A stretch of DNA of 64,000 nt from Chryseobacterium sp. 18061 (GTDB taxonomy: Bacteria; Pseudomonadota; Gammaproteobacteria; Enterobacterales; Enterobacteriaceae). The stretch covers positions 275,139 through 339,138 of the forward strand of contig CACSKA010000007.1 of the NCBI GenBank assembly GCA_902706205.1, read 5' to 3'. A model generated the notes under the pieces. The model saw nothing but the letters and a program-made list of their open reading frames with translations, ran no database searches and had not been told where the DNA came from. Shown here in pieces: positions 41,255 to 49,891 of this stretch. How positions within the stretch are numbered: position 1 is the stretch's first letter; every line of letters starts with the position of its first letter. The position numbers and the translations under genes are program-made.

Positions 41255-41765
41255 TACTATTTCCCTTCATTGATTGAATGAATGGAGTTTCACCTGAGAA
41301 ATTCAGGCGATATCGAGTATACACAACTAAAGCTGACGAATTAGGGCTCAGGAAATAAGCAGGCGGGTTTTAGGACAATGAGAGAAAATCGTTATTTCAG
41401 AATCAGTAAAAATAATAAAACCCTTAAAATTCAATTGCAATTGAAAATAAAAACCTCAAGAAAATCCTAAAAAACGAATTATGCATTGCCGGTCACAATG
41501 GTTTTTAGGATTAACCTGAACGGACGAATAGAATAGCCTTGTGGCTCCTGCTTCTTTATTCCTTGTAATTTTAATGGGAAATAAATAGCAAGATTTCTGC
41601 CTCGCGCAAATGCGTTCCGCACGGGATCGATATTCTGCGATCCACATTCTCCGTTCCTCGATTCAAATGCCAACTCTGATTCAGGCATGTCCATCAGGCG
41701 CAGGTTTTCCCGCTTGCTGGTGCGTAAAGTGATGACATCCTGTCACGCTTGTCTGAGACTCCATC
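41255..41765. other. AT-rich intergenic region between yjbE and the isomerase-like gene
   Basis: These 511 bases must hold two divergent promoters. A perfect 11-bp inverted repeat (AATCCTAAAAA at 41463-41473 and its complement at 41502-41512) with a 28-base spacer, and the palindrome CAATTGCAATTG near 41433, stand out. Short frames on the minus strand at 41456-41694 have no recognisable family and are not called. Confidence 0.6.
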
Positions 41766-43187
41766 ATGAAAACGTTCACCGTTGGTCTGTTTGGCATTGG
41801 GCTTGATACTTACTGGCCACAGTTTCACGGCTTGCGCGAACAGCTCGAAGGCTATCTGAGCCGGGTTGACGAGCAATTACAACGCCACGAAGTGGCGGTA
41901 GTGAATGCCGGTCTGATTGATAATCCGCACACCATGGATGCCGCCGCCGCGAACTTCGCCGCAAAAAATATCGATGCGCTGGTGCTGTACATCACCACTT
42001 ATGCGCTCAGTTCCACCGTCCTGCCGTTGGTGCAGCAGCTGAACGTCCCGGTGATTATCCTGGCGCTGCAGCCGGAGAAAAAAGTCCCCTGCACCACGAT
42101 TAATCAGCATCCGGATCGCGGCGTACGCACCGGCCAATGGTTGGCGCACTGTCAGGCCTGTAGCGCCCCGGAACTGGTGAATGTATTCCAGCGGGCAAAC
42201 ATCGGTTACACCCTGGTGCCGGGCTATCTCGACGATCCCCAGGCGTGGCGGGAAATCGACAACTGGCTGGCGGCCGCCCAAACGGTTCATGCCCTTAAAA
42301 CTACCAACGTTGGCGTGCTCGGCCACTATTACAACGGCATGTACGACGTCTACTCGGATATGACTAATCTGTCGGCGAAATTCGGCGTGCGCTTCCGGGT
42401 GCTGGAGATTTGCGAACTGGCGGATTCGCTGGCATCGATAACCTCTGGGGAGCATGAGCAAAAACGCAAACAGGTGTTCGACGGGCTGAACGTCGACCCG
42501 GCGTGCGAGGCGTTTGAACTGCAGCGGGCGATAACTACCTCGGTGGCGCTGGATAAGCTGGTTGCCCACCATCAGCTTGGCGCGATGGCTTATTACTACG
42601 AAGGCGCGTCCGGTTCAGCGCAGGAAAATATCATCACCTCGGTCATTCTCGGCAATACGCTGCTAACCGAGCGCGACATCCCGGTGGCCGGAGAGTGTGA
42701 AATCAAAAATGTGCTCGCCATGAAAATTCTCAGCCTGTTGAAAGCAGGCGGTTCGTTCTCCGAGCCGTACGGCATGGATTTCGAAGCCGACACCGTGCAG
42801 TGGGGCCACGACGGCCCGGCACATCCACTGATGTCAGAAGGCAAAGTCAGGCTGGTGCCGTTGCCGCTGTACCACGGAAAACCGGGCAAAGGAGTGTCGA
42901 TTCAGATGACCGTCGCGCCGGGTCCGGTGACCTTTTTGTCGGTGGTGGAACATCGGGATGGTCGCGTCACGCTTCAGTTCGCCGAAGGCGAAGCGGTGCC
43001 TGGCGAAGCCCTGGATATCGGCAATACCAACAGCCATTATCGTTTTGCGTTATCGGCCCGGGAGTTTACCCGTCGTTGGTGCGAAGGCGGCCCGGCACAC
43101 CATTGCGCCATTGGCATGGGTCACGTTGGGGAAAAAATAGAGGCGATTGCGAAGCTGTTGGGGGTGGAGAGTTTGCGGGTAGAATGA
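41766..43187 (+). CDS. L-fucose/L-arabinose isomerase family protein
   Basis: A 473-residue soluble protein of the fucose/arabinose isomerase fold. The N-terminal Rossmann-like part starts TVGLFGIGLDTYWPQF, the middle contains VGVLGHYYNGMYDVYSDMTN, and the last third has AGECEIKNVLAMKILSLL and GGPAHHCAIGMGHV, where acidic and histidine residues could bind the manganese typical of these enzymes. It is not AraA or FucI itself: overall similarity is at fold and family level. No kinase, transporter or regulator of a sugar pathway adjoins it. It lies alone between yjbE and pgi, convergent with pgi. The substrate is unknown. It has no counterpart at this position in K-12. Confidence 0.8.
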   Translation: MKTFTVGLFGIGLDTYWPQFHGLREQLEGYLSRVDEQLQRHEVAVVNAGLIDNPHTMDAAAANFAAKNIDALVLYITTYALSSTVLPLVQQLNVPVIILALQPEKKVPCTTINQHPDRGVRTGQWLAHCQACSAPELVNVFQRANIGYTLVPGYLDDPQAWREIDNWLAAAQTVHALKTTNVGVLGHYYNGMYDVYSDMTNLSAKFGVRFRVLEICELADSLASITSGEHEQKRKQVFDGLNVDPACEAFELQRAITTSVALDKLVAHHQLGAMAYYYEGASGSAQENIITSVILGNTLLTERDIPVAGECEIKNVLAMKILSLLKAGGSFSEPYGMDFEADTVQWGHDGPAHPLMSEGKVRLVPLPLYHGKPGKGVSIQMTVAPGPVTFLSVVEHRDGRVTLQFAEGEAVPGEALDIGNTNSHYRFALSAREFTRRWCEGGPAHHCAIGMGHVGEKIEAIAKLLGVESLRVE

Positions 43188-43232
43188 GTCATTGCCCCGG
43201 CCCTCTCCTACGGGAAGCGGGTGAAAACATAA

Positions 43233-43261
43233 AAAAAGCCTTCTCAAAGAGAAGGCTTTTT
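43233..43261. terminator. Bidirectional terminator between the isomerase-like gene and pgi
   Basis: AAAAAGCCTTCTC, loop AAA, GAGAAGGCTTTTT: a perfect 13-base complement with A- and T-tracts, acting on both strands. Confidence 0.94.
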
Positions 43262-43277
43262 GTCGTTTAATCCTGGT

Positions 43278-44924
43278 TTATTTCCAGGATTTATAACGGT
43301 TAATCAGACCGTTAGTCGAGCTGTCATGGCTACTAACGTCTTTATCATCGGTCAGTTCTGGCAGGATACGGTTTGCCAGCTGTTTGCCCAATTCAACGCC
43401 CCACTGATCGAACGTGAAGATGTTGAGGATCGCGCCCTGAGTAAAGATTTTGTGCTCATACAACGCAATCAGCGCACCCAGGCTGAACGGCGTGATTTCG
43501 CGCAGCAGGATGGAGTTGGTTGGACGGTTTCCTTCGAACACTTTGAATGGCACAACGTGTTCCAGCGTTTTAGGATCTTTACCCTGGTCGGCGTATTCCT
43601 GCTCAACCACGTCGCGAGATTTACCGAACGCCAGCGCTTCAGTCTGAGCGAAGAAGTTAGACAGCAGCTTCGGATGGTGGTCAGACAGCGGGTTGTGGGT
43701 AATAGCCGGAGCGATAAAGTCGCAAGGAACCATTTTGGTACCCTGGTGAATCAACTGGTAGAACGCATGCTGACCGTTGGTACCCGGCTCACCCCAGATG
43801 ATTGGGCCAGTCTGGTAATCCACCGCGTTGCCGTTACGGTCAACGTATTTACCGTTGGATTCCATGTTGCCCTGCTGGAAGTACGCCGGGAAACGGTGCA
43901 TGTACTGATCGTACGGCAGGATTGCTTCGGTTTCAGCGCCGAAGAAGTTGTTGTACCAAATGCCGATCAGCGCCAGAAGGACCGGCAGGTTTTTCTCAGC
44001 AGGGGTGGTAGAAAAGTGCTTGTCCATCGCGTGTGCGCCAGAAAGCATTTCAACGAAGTTGTCGTAGCCAACGGACAGAATGATCGACAGACCAATCGCG
44101 GACCACAGAGAGTAACGACCACCAACCCAGTCCCAGAATTCGAACATATTCGCGGTATCAATACCGAACTCGCCCACGGCTTTACCGTTGGTGGACAGCG
44201 CGGCGAAGTGTTTCGCTACGTGCTTTTCGTCACCGGCGGTTTTCAGGAACCAGTCGCGCGCGCTGTGTGCGTTGGTCATGGTTTCCTGAGTGGTGAAGGT
44301 TTTAGAAGCGACCAGGAACAGCGTGGTTTCCGGGTTCACGTCTTTCAGCACTTCCGCGATGTGAGTACCATCGACGTTAGACACAAAGTGCATATTCAGG
44401 TGATTTTTGTACGGACGCAGCGCCTCGGTCACCATGAATGGACCCAAGTCGGAGCCGCCGATACCGATGTTCACTACGTCGGTAATCGCTTTGCCGGTGT
44501 AGCCTTTCCAGCTGCCGGAGATTATCGCTTCTGAGAAGTGCTTCATCTTTTCCAGCACCGCATTCACTTCCGGCATCACATCTTTGCCGTCAACGATAAT
44601 CGGCGTGTTGCTGCGGTTGCGCAGGGCAACATGCAGTACCGCGCGGTCTTCGGTGCGGTTAATTTTTTCACCAGAGAACATGGACTTAATGGCACCCGCC
44701 AGGTCAGTCTCTTTCGCCAACGCTTGCAGCTTGTTCAGCGTCTCTTCAGTAATGCGGTTTTTAGAGAAATCCACCAGCATCTGATCGTCGAACGTTGCAG
44801 AAAACTTGGCGAAACGGTCGCCATCTTTCGCGAACAGGTCGGCAATCGACACGTCCTTCATTTCATCATAATGTTTCTGTAATGCCTGCCAGGCAGAGGT
44901 CTGCATTGGATTGATGTTTTTCAT
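43278..44924 (-). CDS. pgi: Glucose-6-phosphate isomerase Pgi
   Basis: A 548-residue cytoplasmic enzyme of glycolysis and gluconeogenesis that interconverts glucose 6-phosphate and fructose 6-phosphate, one residue shorter than in E. coli. The two SIS sugar-phosphate-binding segments are clear: VNIGIGGSDLGPFMV with VASKTFTTQETM, and the family signature stretch GGRYSLWSAIGL. The C-terminal GALIALYEHKIFTQG and the catalytic lysine in DSSTNGLINRYKSWK are intact. The ATG at 44924 is conserved (MKNINPMQTSAWQALQKHYD). It stands alone with its own promoter in the 196-base gap to the divergent antiporter gene. Confidence 0.99.
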   Translation of the reverse strand: MKNINPMQTSAWQALQKHYDEMKDVSIADLFAKDGDRFAKFSATFDDQMLVDFSKNRITEETLNKLQALAKETDLAGAIKSMFSGEKINRTEDRAVLHVALRNRSNTPIIVDGKDVMPEVNAVLEKMKHFSEAIISGSWKGYTGKAITDVVNIGIGGSDLGPFMVTEALRPYKNHLNMHFVSNVDGTHIAEVLKDVNPETTLFLVASKTFTTQETMTNAHSARDWFLKTAGDEKHVAKHFAALSTNGKAVGEFGIDTANMFEFWDWVGGRYSLWSAIGLSIILSVGYDNFVEMLSGAHAMDKHFSTTPAEKNLPVLLALIGIWYNNFFGAETEAILPYDQYMHRFPAYFQQGNMESNGKYVDRNGNAVDYQTGPIIWGEPGTNGQHAFYQLIHQGTKMVPCDFIAPAITHNPLSDHHPKLLSNFFAQTEALAFGKSRDVVEQEYADQGKDPKTLEHVVPFKVFEGNRPTNSILLREITPFSLGALIALYEHKIFTQGAILNIFTFDQWGVELGKQLANRILPELTDDKDVSSHDSSTNGLINRYKSWK

Positions 44925-45120
44925 AGCAATACTCTTCTGATTTGAAAAATGTGACTTCGGTCGATTGTAGCGCCTGCGACGCTTTTTGTGATGATTTTTG
45001 TGTTATTGAGAACTTTCAGCTCAGCCTTCGTTATCCTGAACTCATCACAGCTGCTTATAATCTACACATGCGCCATTTCGCAAAATGATTTGCTCCACGT
45101 GACTAAGGAAAAAAGAAAAA

Positions 45121-46908
45121 ATGGAACTGCCGGTCCCGTTTCTCCTGGTGATCATCGCCATCGCTTCCCTGCTGGCCCAATGGCTGGCATGGGGTTTACG
45201 CATTCCCGCCATTTTGCCGCTGCTGCTGATTGGCGTCGGGCTCGGCCCGGTCCTGCATATTTTACAACCCGATCTGCTGTTTGGCCCGCTGCTGTTCCCG
45301 CTGGTGTCGCTGGCGGTGGCCATCATTTTGTTTGAGGGAGCACTGACGCTGCGTTTTGACGAAATCCGCGGTCTCGGTGGCGTGGTGCGCAATCTGGTCA
45401 CCGTCGGGATGCTGATTACCTTTGCGGTCATTTCACTGGCCTGCTGGGGTATTCTTGGGCTTACGCCACAAATATCGGCGCTGATTGGCGCGGTAACGGT
45501 GGTCACCGGCCCGACGGTTATCGCCCCGCTAATGCGCGTGGTACGCCCGACGGCGGGCATCAACCAGGTGCTGCGTTGGGAAGGTATCGTCATCGATCCG
45601 GTCGGTGCGATCTTTACCCTGCTGGTGTTTGAATTTATCACCGCGCACGAAACCTCCTCTGGCGGATTCCATCTGCTGATGACGCTGGCGCAGACGCTGG
45701 CCGTGGGACTTGCCAGCGGCGCGATATTTGGCTTCCTGCTCGGCAATGCGCTGAAGCGTGGCTGGCTGCCCGGCTATCTGCAAAACTTTGCGGTGCTGGC
45801 GATTGTGCTGCTGACTTTCGGGCTGTCGAACGCCCTGGCGGACGAATCCGGGCTGCTGGCGGTGACGGTGCTCGGTATTTGGCTAGCCAACATGAAGGAA
45901 GTCGAAACGACGGATATCGTCGAGTTTAAGGAAGAGCTCTCCGCGATCCTGCTCTCGGCGTTGTTTATCATTCTGGCGGCACGGCTCGACATCCAGGCGC
46001 TGTGGGCGATGGGCTGGCCGCTGTTAGGTCTGTTATTGGTGGTGCAGTTTGTCGCGCGACCGCTGTGTATTCTGGCCTCAACGTACGGCTCATCCCTGAG
46101 CTGGCGCGAAAAACTGCTTTTGTGCTGGATTGCGCCTCGCGGGATTGTCGCCGCCGCGGTCAGTTCACTGTTCGCCCTGACGCTACAGAAAGACGGTTAC
46201 GACGGCGCCGATCAGCTGGTCACGGTGGTGTTCGCCATTATCATCGGCACGGTGGTGCTGCAAAGCCTCACCAGCGGCTGGCTGGCGCGAATGCTCGGCG
46301 TGCAACAGCGTAAACCGCGCGGCATTTTGATTGTCGGCGCGAATACCGTGGCCCGCACGCTGGCGCTGGCACTGAAAAAACTCGATATTCCGGTGCAGCT
46401 CAGCGACAACAGCTGGGAATATTATCGTCTGGCGCGAATGGACGGTTTGCCGACCTATTACGGCAACGTCTGGTCGGAACATGCAGAGAACTACCTGAAC
46501 CTGAGCGATACGCGTCAGGTCATCGCCCTTTCACCGAATCGCCATCAAAATGCACTCGCGGTGCTTCATTTCAAGCACATCTTCGGCGAAAACCGGGTGT
46601 TCTCGATTCGTACCGGCCAGGAAACCAAAGGCCGTAGTGAAAAAGAAACGCGGCATGAGCGCCTGTTCGACAAAGATGTGACGTGGGCGCGGCTCAGCAG
46701 TCTGCTCGCCAAAGGTGCGGCAGTGAAGGTCACCCGACTGAATGAGAATTTTGGTTGGGAGGATTATCTTAACGCGAATCCAGGCGCAACGCCGCTGTTC
46801 GCCCAGAAAGAGGACGGCGTTTTGATGACAATGAACAGCCATCTGACTCCGCCGCTACCGTGTACATTAGTGGCGATTGTTGAAAATGAAAAATCGACAT
46901 CATCGTAA
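45121..46908 (+). CDS. CPA1-family sodium:proton antiporter
   Basis: A 595-residue inner-membrane protein. About twelve hydrophobic helices fill residues 1-395, with the cation/proton antiporter features TGPTVIAPLMRVV and EGIVIDPVGAIFTLLVFE, where the conserved Asp of IDPVGA is the expected ion ligand. A cytoplasmic tail (about 400-595) resembles an RCK/TrkA-N domain (RGILIVGANTVARTLALALK), but the nucleotide-binding glycines are degenerate. It probably exports sodium or potassium in exchange for protons. It is divergent from pgi and upstream of the lysC leader. The start ATG at 45121 has AAGGAAAA upstream. K-12 has no gene here. Confidence 0.87.
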   Translation: MELPVPFLLVIIAIASLLAQWLAWGLRIPAILPLLLIGVGLGPVLHILQPDLLFGPLLFPLVSLAVAIILFEGALTLRFDEIRGLGGVVRNLVTVGMLITFAVISLACWGILGLTPQISALIGAVTVVTGPTVIAPLMRVVRPTAGINQVLRWEGIVIDPVGAIFTLLVFEFITAHETSSGGFHLLMTLAQTLAVGLASGAIFGFLLGNALKRGWLPGYLQNFAVLAIVLLTFGLSNALADESGLLAVTVLGIWLANMKEVETTDIVEFKEELSAILLSALFIILAARLDIQALWAMGWPLLGLLLVVQFVARPLCILASTYGSSLSWREKLLLCWIAPRGIVAAAVSSLFALTLQKDGYDGADQLVTVVFAIIIGTVVLQSLTSGWLARMLGVQQRKPRGILIVGANTVARTLALALKKLDIPVQLSDNSWEYYRLARMDGLPTYYGNVWSEHAENYLNLSDTRQVIALSPNRHQNALAVLHFKHIFGENRVFSIRTGQETKGRSEKETRHERLFDKDVTWARLSSLLAKGAAVKVTRLNENFGWEDYLNANPGATPLFAQKEDGVLMTMNSHLTPPLPCTLVAIVENEKSTSS

Positions 46909-46950
46909 CATTGACAACACCCCCCCGAACCCTTTATTTATAAAACCCTA

Positions 46951-46970
46951 CCTGCGCATTCGTGCGCAGG
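46951..46970 (+). other. UUCG-loop hairpin before the lysine aptamer
   Basis: CCTGCGCA, loop TTCG, TGCGCAGG: a perfect 8-bp stem immediately 5' of the aptamer, equivalent to a stem in the E. coli lysC leader. Confidence 0.75.
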
Positions 46971-47157
46971 CCAGAAGAGGAGCATCGCCCAGGCGAGGTG
47001 TTCGAGGAGCCAATCCTGCGACAACATCTTATGGGGAGCGATGCCGAGATAGCGGAACATCTGGCAGTGTTCACTATCGGCTACAGAGGCTGAATCCTCT
47101 GGGCTGTCACCGGAAGTGACCCGCAGTCGGGCGCTTCACAAGGTGGAGCGCTTCTGG
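46971..47157 (+). promoter_or_regulatory. Lysine riboswitch (L-box) of lysC
   Basis: The closing helix P1 is formed by CCAGAAG (46971-46977) and CTTCTGG (47151-47157). Between them lie conserved lysine-aptamer segments such as AGAGGAGC, GGAGCCAATCC, GGGGAGCGATGCCGAGAT, CTATCGGCTACAGAGGCTGA and CCGGAAGTGACCCGCAGTCG, in the same order as in the E. coli lysC leader. Lysine binding should stabilise P1 and shut down lysC by blocking translation and promoting mRNA decay. The downstream segment CCTTGTGCCAAGGCTGAGAA also matches the E. coli platform. Confidence 0.95.
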
Positions 47158-47219
47158 GTGAACTGTAGCTTTCTACGTCTACCCTTCCGCTCTTTCCTTG
47201 TGCCAAGGCTGAGAATTTT

Positions 47220-47359
47220 GCCTGGCTCCTTAAGACGTTATTGTCGCAGTCAGTTTGGACACAGACAGCGCCCAGCACCGCAACGTACACGAAGTACGTG
47301 AGGATGTGAGCACTGCCCAGGTTCAAAAGGACAAGAAAAATAGTCTTAAGAAGCCAGGC
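47220..47359. repeat. Palindromic intergenic repeat (family 2, copy 2) before lysC
   Basis: A 140-bp element with 17-bp terminal inverted repeats (47220-47236 and 47343-47359, one mismatch). The interior shares with the malF-malG copy the blocks CAGTTTG, CGTACACG-AGTACGTGAGGA, GAGCAC-GCCCAGGTTCAAA and AAAATAG. It lies between the riboswitch and the lysC start codon. Confidence 0.88.
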
Positions 47360-47378
47360 TCCCTGACACGAGGTTTTT

Positions 47379-48740
47379 ATGACACACCCAGTATCTCCGC
47401 TCGTCGTAGCCAAATTTGGCGGCACCAGCGTAGCCGATTACGATGCAATGAACCGCAGCGCCGACGTTGTGCTTTCTGATTCTGGCGCTCGCCTGGTGGT
47501 CCTTTCCGCCTCAGCGGGGGTGACGAATCTGCTGGTTGCGCTGGCGGAAGGTCTCGAATCCACAGAACGTTTCGTTAAACTCGACGCGCTGCGCCGAATT
47601 CAGTTCGATATTCTCGAGCGCCTGCACAATCCCAACGTTATCCGCGAAGAAGTCGAACGTCTGCTGGAAAATATCACCACCCTGGCGGAAGCCGCTTCGC
47701 TGGCGACGTCAACGGCACTGACCGACGAGTTGGTAAGCCATGGCGAACTGATGTCGACGCTGCTGTTTGTCGAAATCCTCCGCGAACGTAATATCCAGGC
47801 CCAGTGGTTTGACGCCCGCAAAGTCATGCGCACCAGCGACCGCTTTGGCCGCGCCGAACCGGACATCGCCGCGCTGGCTGAACTGACCAGCCAACAGCTC
47901 GCCCCGCGCCTGGAAGAGGGCCTGGTGGTCACTCAGGGCTTTATCGGCAGCGAAGCCAAAGGCCGCACCACGACACTTGGCCGTGGCGGTAGCGATTACA
48001 CCGCGGCACTGCTGGGTGAAGCGCTGCATGCGGCTCGCGTTGATATCTGGACCGACGTACCGGGCATCTACACCACCGACCCGCGCGTGGTCCCTGCCGC
48101 GCATCGCATCGATGAAATTGCGTTTGAAGAAGCCGCTGAACTGGCGACCTTCGGCGCGAAAGTGCTGCATCCTGCCACGCTGCTGCCTGCGGTACGCAGC
48201 GACATTCCAGTGTTTGTCGGCTCAAGCAGAGATCCGAAAGCCGGTGGCACGCTGGTGTGCAACAAAACTGAAAACCCACCGCTGTTCCGCGCGCTGGCTT
48301 TACGACGCAAGCAAACGCTGCTGACACTGCACAGTCTGAACATGCTGCACTCCCGCGGTTTTCTTGCAGAAGTATTTGGCATTCTTGCCCGTCACAATAT
48401 TTCTGTCGATCTGATAACGACGTCAGAAGTGAGTATCGCCCTGACCCTCGACACCACCGGTTCAACTGCCACCAGCGACACCCTGCTGACGCAGTCGCTG
48501 CTGATTGAGCTTTCGGCCCTGTGCCGCGTGGAAGTGGAAGAGAACCTCGCGTTGGTTGCGCTGATTGGGAACGATCTGTCGAAAGCCTGCGGCGTGGGAA
48601 AAGAGGTATTCGGCGTGCTCGAACCGTTCAACATCCGCATGATTTGCTACGGCGCGTCCAGCCACAACCTGTGCTTCCTGGTGCCCGGAGACGAAGCCGA
48701 GCAGGTCGTGCAAAAACTTCATCATAATCTGTTTGAATAA
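47379..48740 (+). CDS. lysC: Lysine-sensitive aspartokinase III LysC
   Basis: A 453-residue enzyme that phosphorylates aspartate, the first step to lysine, threonine and methionine. The amino-acid kinase domain begins with VAKFGGTSVADYDAMNRSAD (10-29), with the ATP-site lysine in KFGGTS, and contains TTLGRGGSDYTAALLG near 199-214. Two C-terminal ACT domains (about 315-453) bind lysine for feedback inhibition, for example DLITTSEVSIALTLD. The ATG at 47379 has GAGG seven bases upstream. Expression is controlled by the lysine riboswitch. The N-terminus has four more residues than E. coli LysC. Confidence 0.98.
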   Translation: MTHPVSPLVVAKFGGTSVADYDAMNRSADVVLSDSGARLVVLSASAGVTNLLVALAEGLESTERFVKLDALRRIQFDILERLHNPNVIREEVERLLENITTLAEAASLATSTALTDELVSHGELMSTLLFVEILRERNIQAQWFDARKVMRTSDRFGRAEPDIAALAELTSQQLAPRLEEGLVVTQGFIGSEAKGRTTTLGRGGSDYTAALLGEALHAARVDIWTDVPGIYTTDPRVVPAAHRIDEIAFEEAAELATFGAKVLHPATLLPAVRSDIPVFVGSSRDPKAGGTLVCNKTENPPLFRALALRRKQTLLTLHSLNMLHSRGFLAEVFGILARHNISVDLITTSEVSIALTLDTTGSTATSDTLLTQSLLIELSALCRVEVEENLALVALIGNDLSKACGVGKEVFGVLEPFNIRMICYGASSHNLCFLVPGDEAEQVVQKLHHNLFE

Positions 48741-48770
48741 TTATCCTTAGCAGGATAAACAATACCTATA

Positions 48771-48795
48771 GCCGGGCTCGAACCCGGCTTTTTTA
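48771..48795 (+). terminator. lysC terminator
   Basis: GCCGGG, loop, CCCGGC followed by TTTTTTA, 30 bases after the lysC stop. Confidence 0.92.
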
Positions 48796-48836
48796 TACCT
48801 ATAAATAAAACACAACACTATCGCAAGGAATCTATC

Positions 48837-49778
48837 ATGCTCGCTATCCTCACGCGGCTGTTCCCGCTCTGGGCCGTCCTGCTCTCCGTACTGGCGTACA
48901 AAGTCCCGACCACTTTCACGGCAATTGGCCCGTGGGTGACCACGCTGCTGATGCTGATCATGTTCGGTATGGGCGTGCATCTCAAAATTGACGATTTCAA
49001 GCGCGTGCTGTCACGCCCTGCCCCAGTTGCTGCCGGGATTTTCCTGCACTATCTGGTGATGCCACTCGCCGCGTGGCTGCTGGCGCTGTTGTTCCACATG
49101 CCGCCGGAACTGTCTGCCGGGATGGTGCTGGTTGGTAGCGTCGCTAGCGGCACGGCGTCAAACGTAATGATTTTCCTGGCAAAGGGTGACGTGGCGCTGT
49201 CCGTGACCATTTCGTCGGTCTCCACGCTGGTCGGCGTGGTAGCTACGCCGCTGCTGACACGCCTGTACGTCGACACGCACATTCAAGTCGACGTGATGGG
49301 AATGCTGCTCAGCATTCTGCAAATCGTGGTTATCCCGATTGCGCTCGGCCTGGTGGTGCATCACCTGCTCCCGCGCGTGGTGAAAGCGGTCGAACCGTAC
49401 CTGCCCGCGTTTTCAATGCTGTGCATTCTGGCGATCATCAGCGCCGTCGTTGCGGGTTCGGCCTCGCATATCGCCTCGGTCGGTTTCGTGGTGATTGTAG
49501 CGGTTATCCTGCACAACACGCTTGGCCTGCTCGGCGGCTACTGGGGAGGTCGCCTGTTCGGCTTCGACGAATCGACCTGCCGCACGCTGGCAATTGAAGT
49601 CGGAATGCAGAACTCCGGCCTGGCGGCTGCTCTGGGCAAAATTTACTTCGGCCCACTCGCCGCGCTGCCTGGCGCGCTGTTCTCTGTCTGGCATAACCTT
49701 TCTGGCTCGCTGCTGGCGGGATACTGGTCAGGTAAACCTGTAGAGAAACAGAAAGTGTCGGTTGCAAAAGAGAGTTAA
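48837..49778 (+). CDS. panS: BASS-family transporter, probable ketopantoate/pantoate/pantothenate transporter PanS
   Basis: A 313-residue inner-membrane protein with nine or ten transmembrane helices of the bile acid:sodium symporter superfamily. Family signatures include LVGSVASGTASNVMIFLAKG (about 100-119), with the helix break that binds sodium, and EVGMQNSGLAAALGKIYF near 255-272. A Salmonella homologue lying between metH and lysC was shown to move coenzyme A precursors and named PanS. The symbol here rests on this position and family, so the substrate is inferred. It starts 97 bases after lysC, behind a terminator. The start codon is the first ATG after AAGGAA. Confidence 0.82.
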   Translation: MLAILTRLFPLWAVLLSVLAYKVPTTFTAIGPWVTTLLMLIMFGMGVHLKIDDFKRVLSRPAPVAAGIFLHYLVMPLAAWLLALLFHMPPELSAGMVLVGSVASGTASNVMIFLAKGDVALSVTISSVSTLVGVVATPLLTRLYVDTHIQVDVMGMLLSILQIVVIPIALGLVVHHLLPRVVKAVEPYLPAFSMLCILAIISAVVAGSASHIASVGFVVIVAVILHNTLGLLGGYWGGRLFGFDESTCRTLAIEVGMQNSGLAAALGKIYFGPLAALPGALFSVWHNLSGSLLAGYWSGKPVEKQKVSVAKES

Positions 49779-49891
49779 TGCGCCAAAAACTACGCTGGCG
49801 GTGATGAAAGCACTGGGCTTTGGGCTGACAATCAAGAATACTTAAGGCCTTCCGTTGCAGCACACGGTTTCTAATACCAGAGGTATACAGC

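Larger units (their letters stand above)
46909..47378. other. lysC leader region
   Basis: These 470 bases contain the lysine riboswitch and its upstream hairpin, the probable expression platform (47158-47219) and a 140-bp palindromic repeat (47220-47359), then the lysC ribosome binding site ACGAGG. No protein gene is present. Confidence 0.85.

Noticed and set aside
41456..41694. Minus-strand frames of 63-71 codons in the yjbE upstream gap
   Set aside because: No family resemblance and no ribosome binding site. They cross the 11-bp inverted repeat.
43260..44534. 424-codon frame antisense to pgi
   Set aside because: It is a shadow of pgi caused by high G+C at third positions, with no domain and no ribosome binding site.
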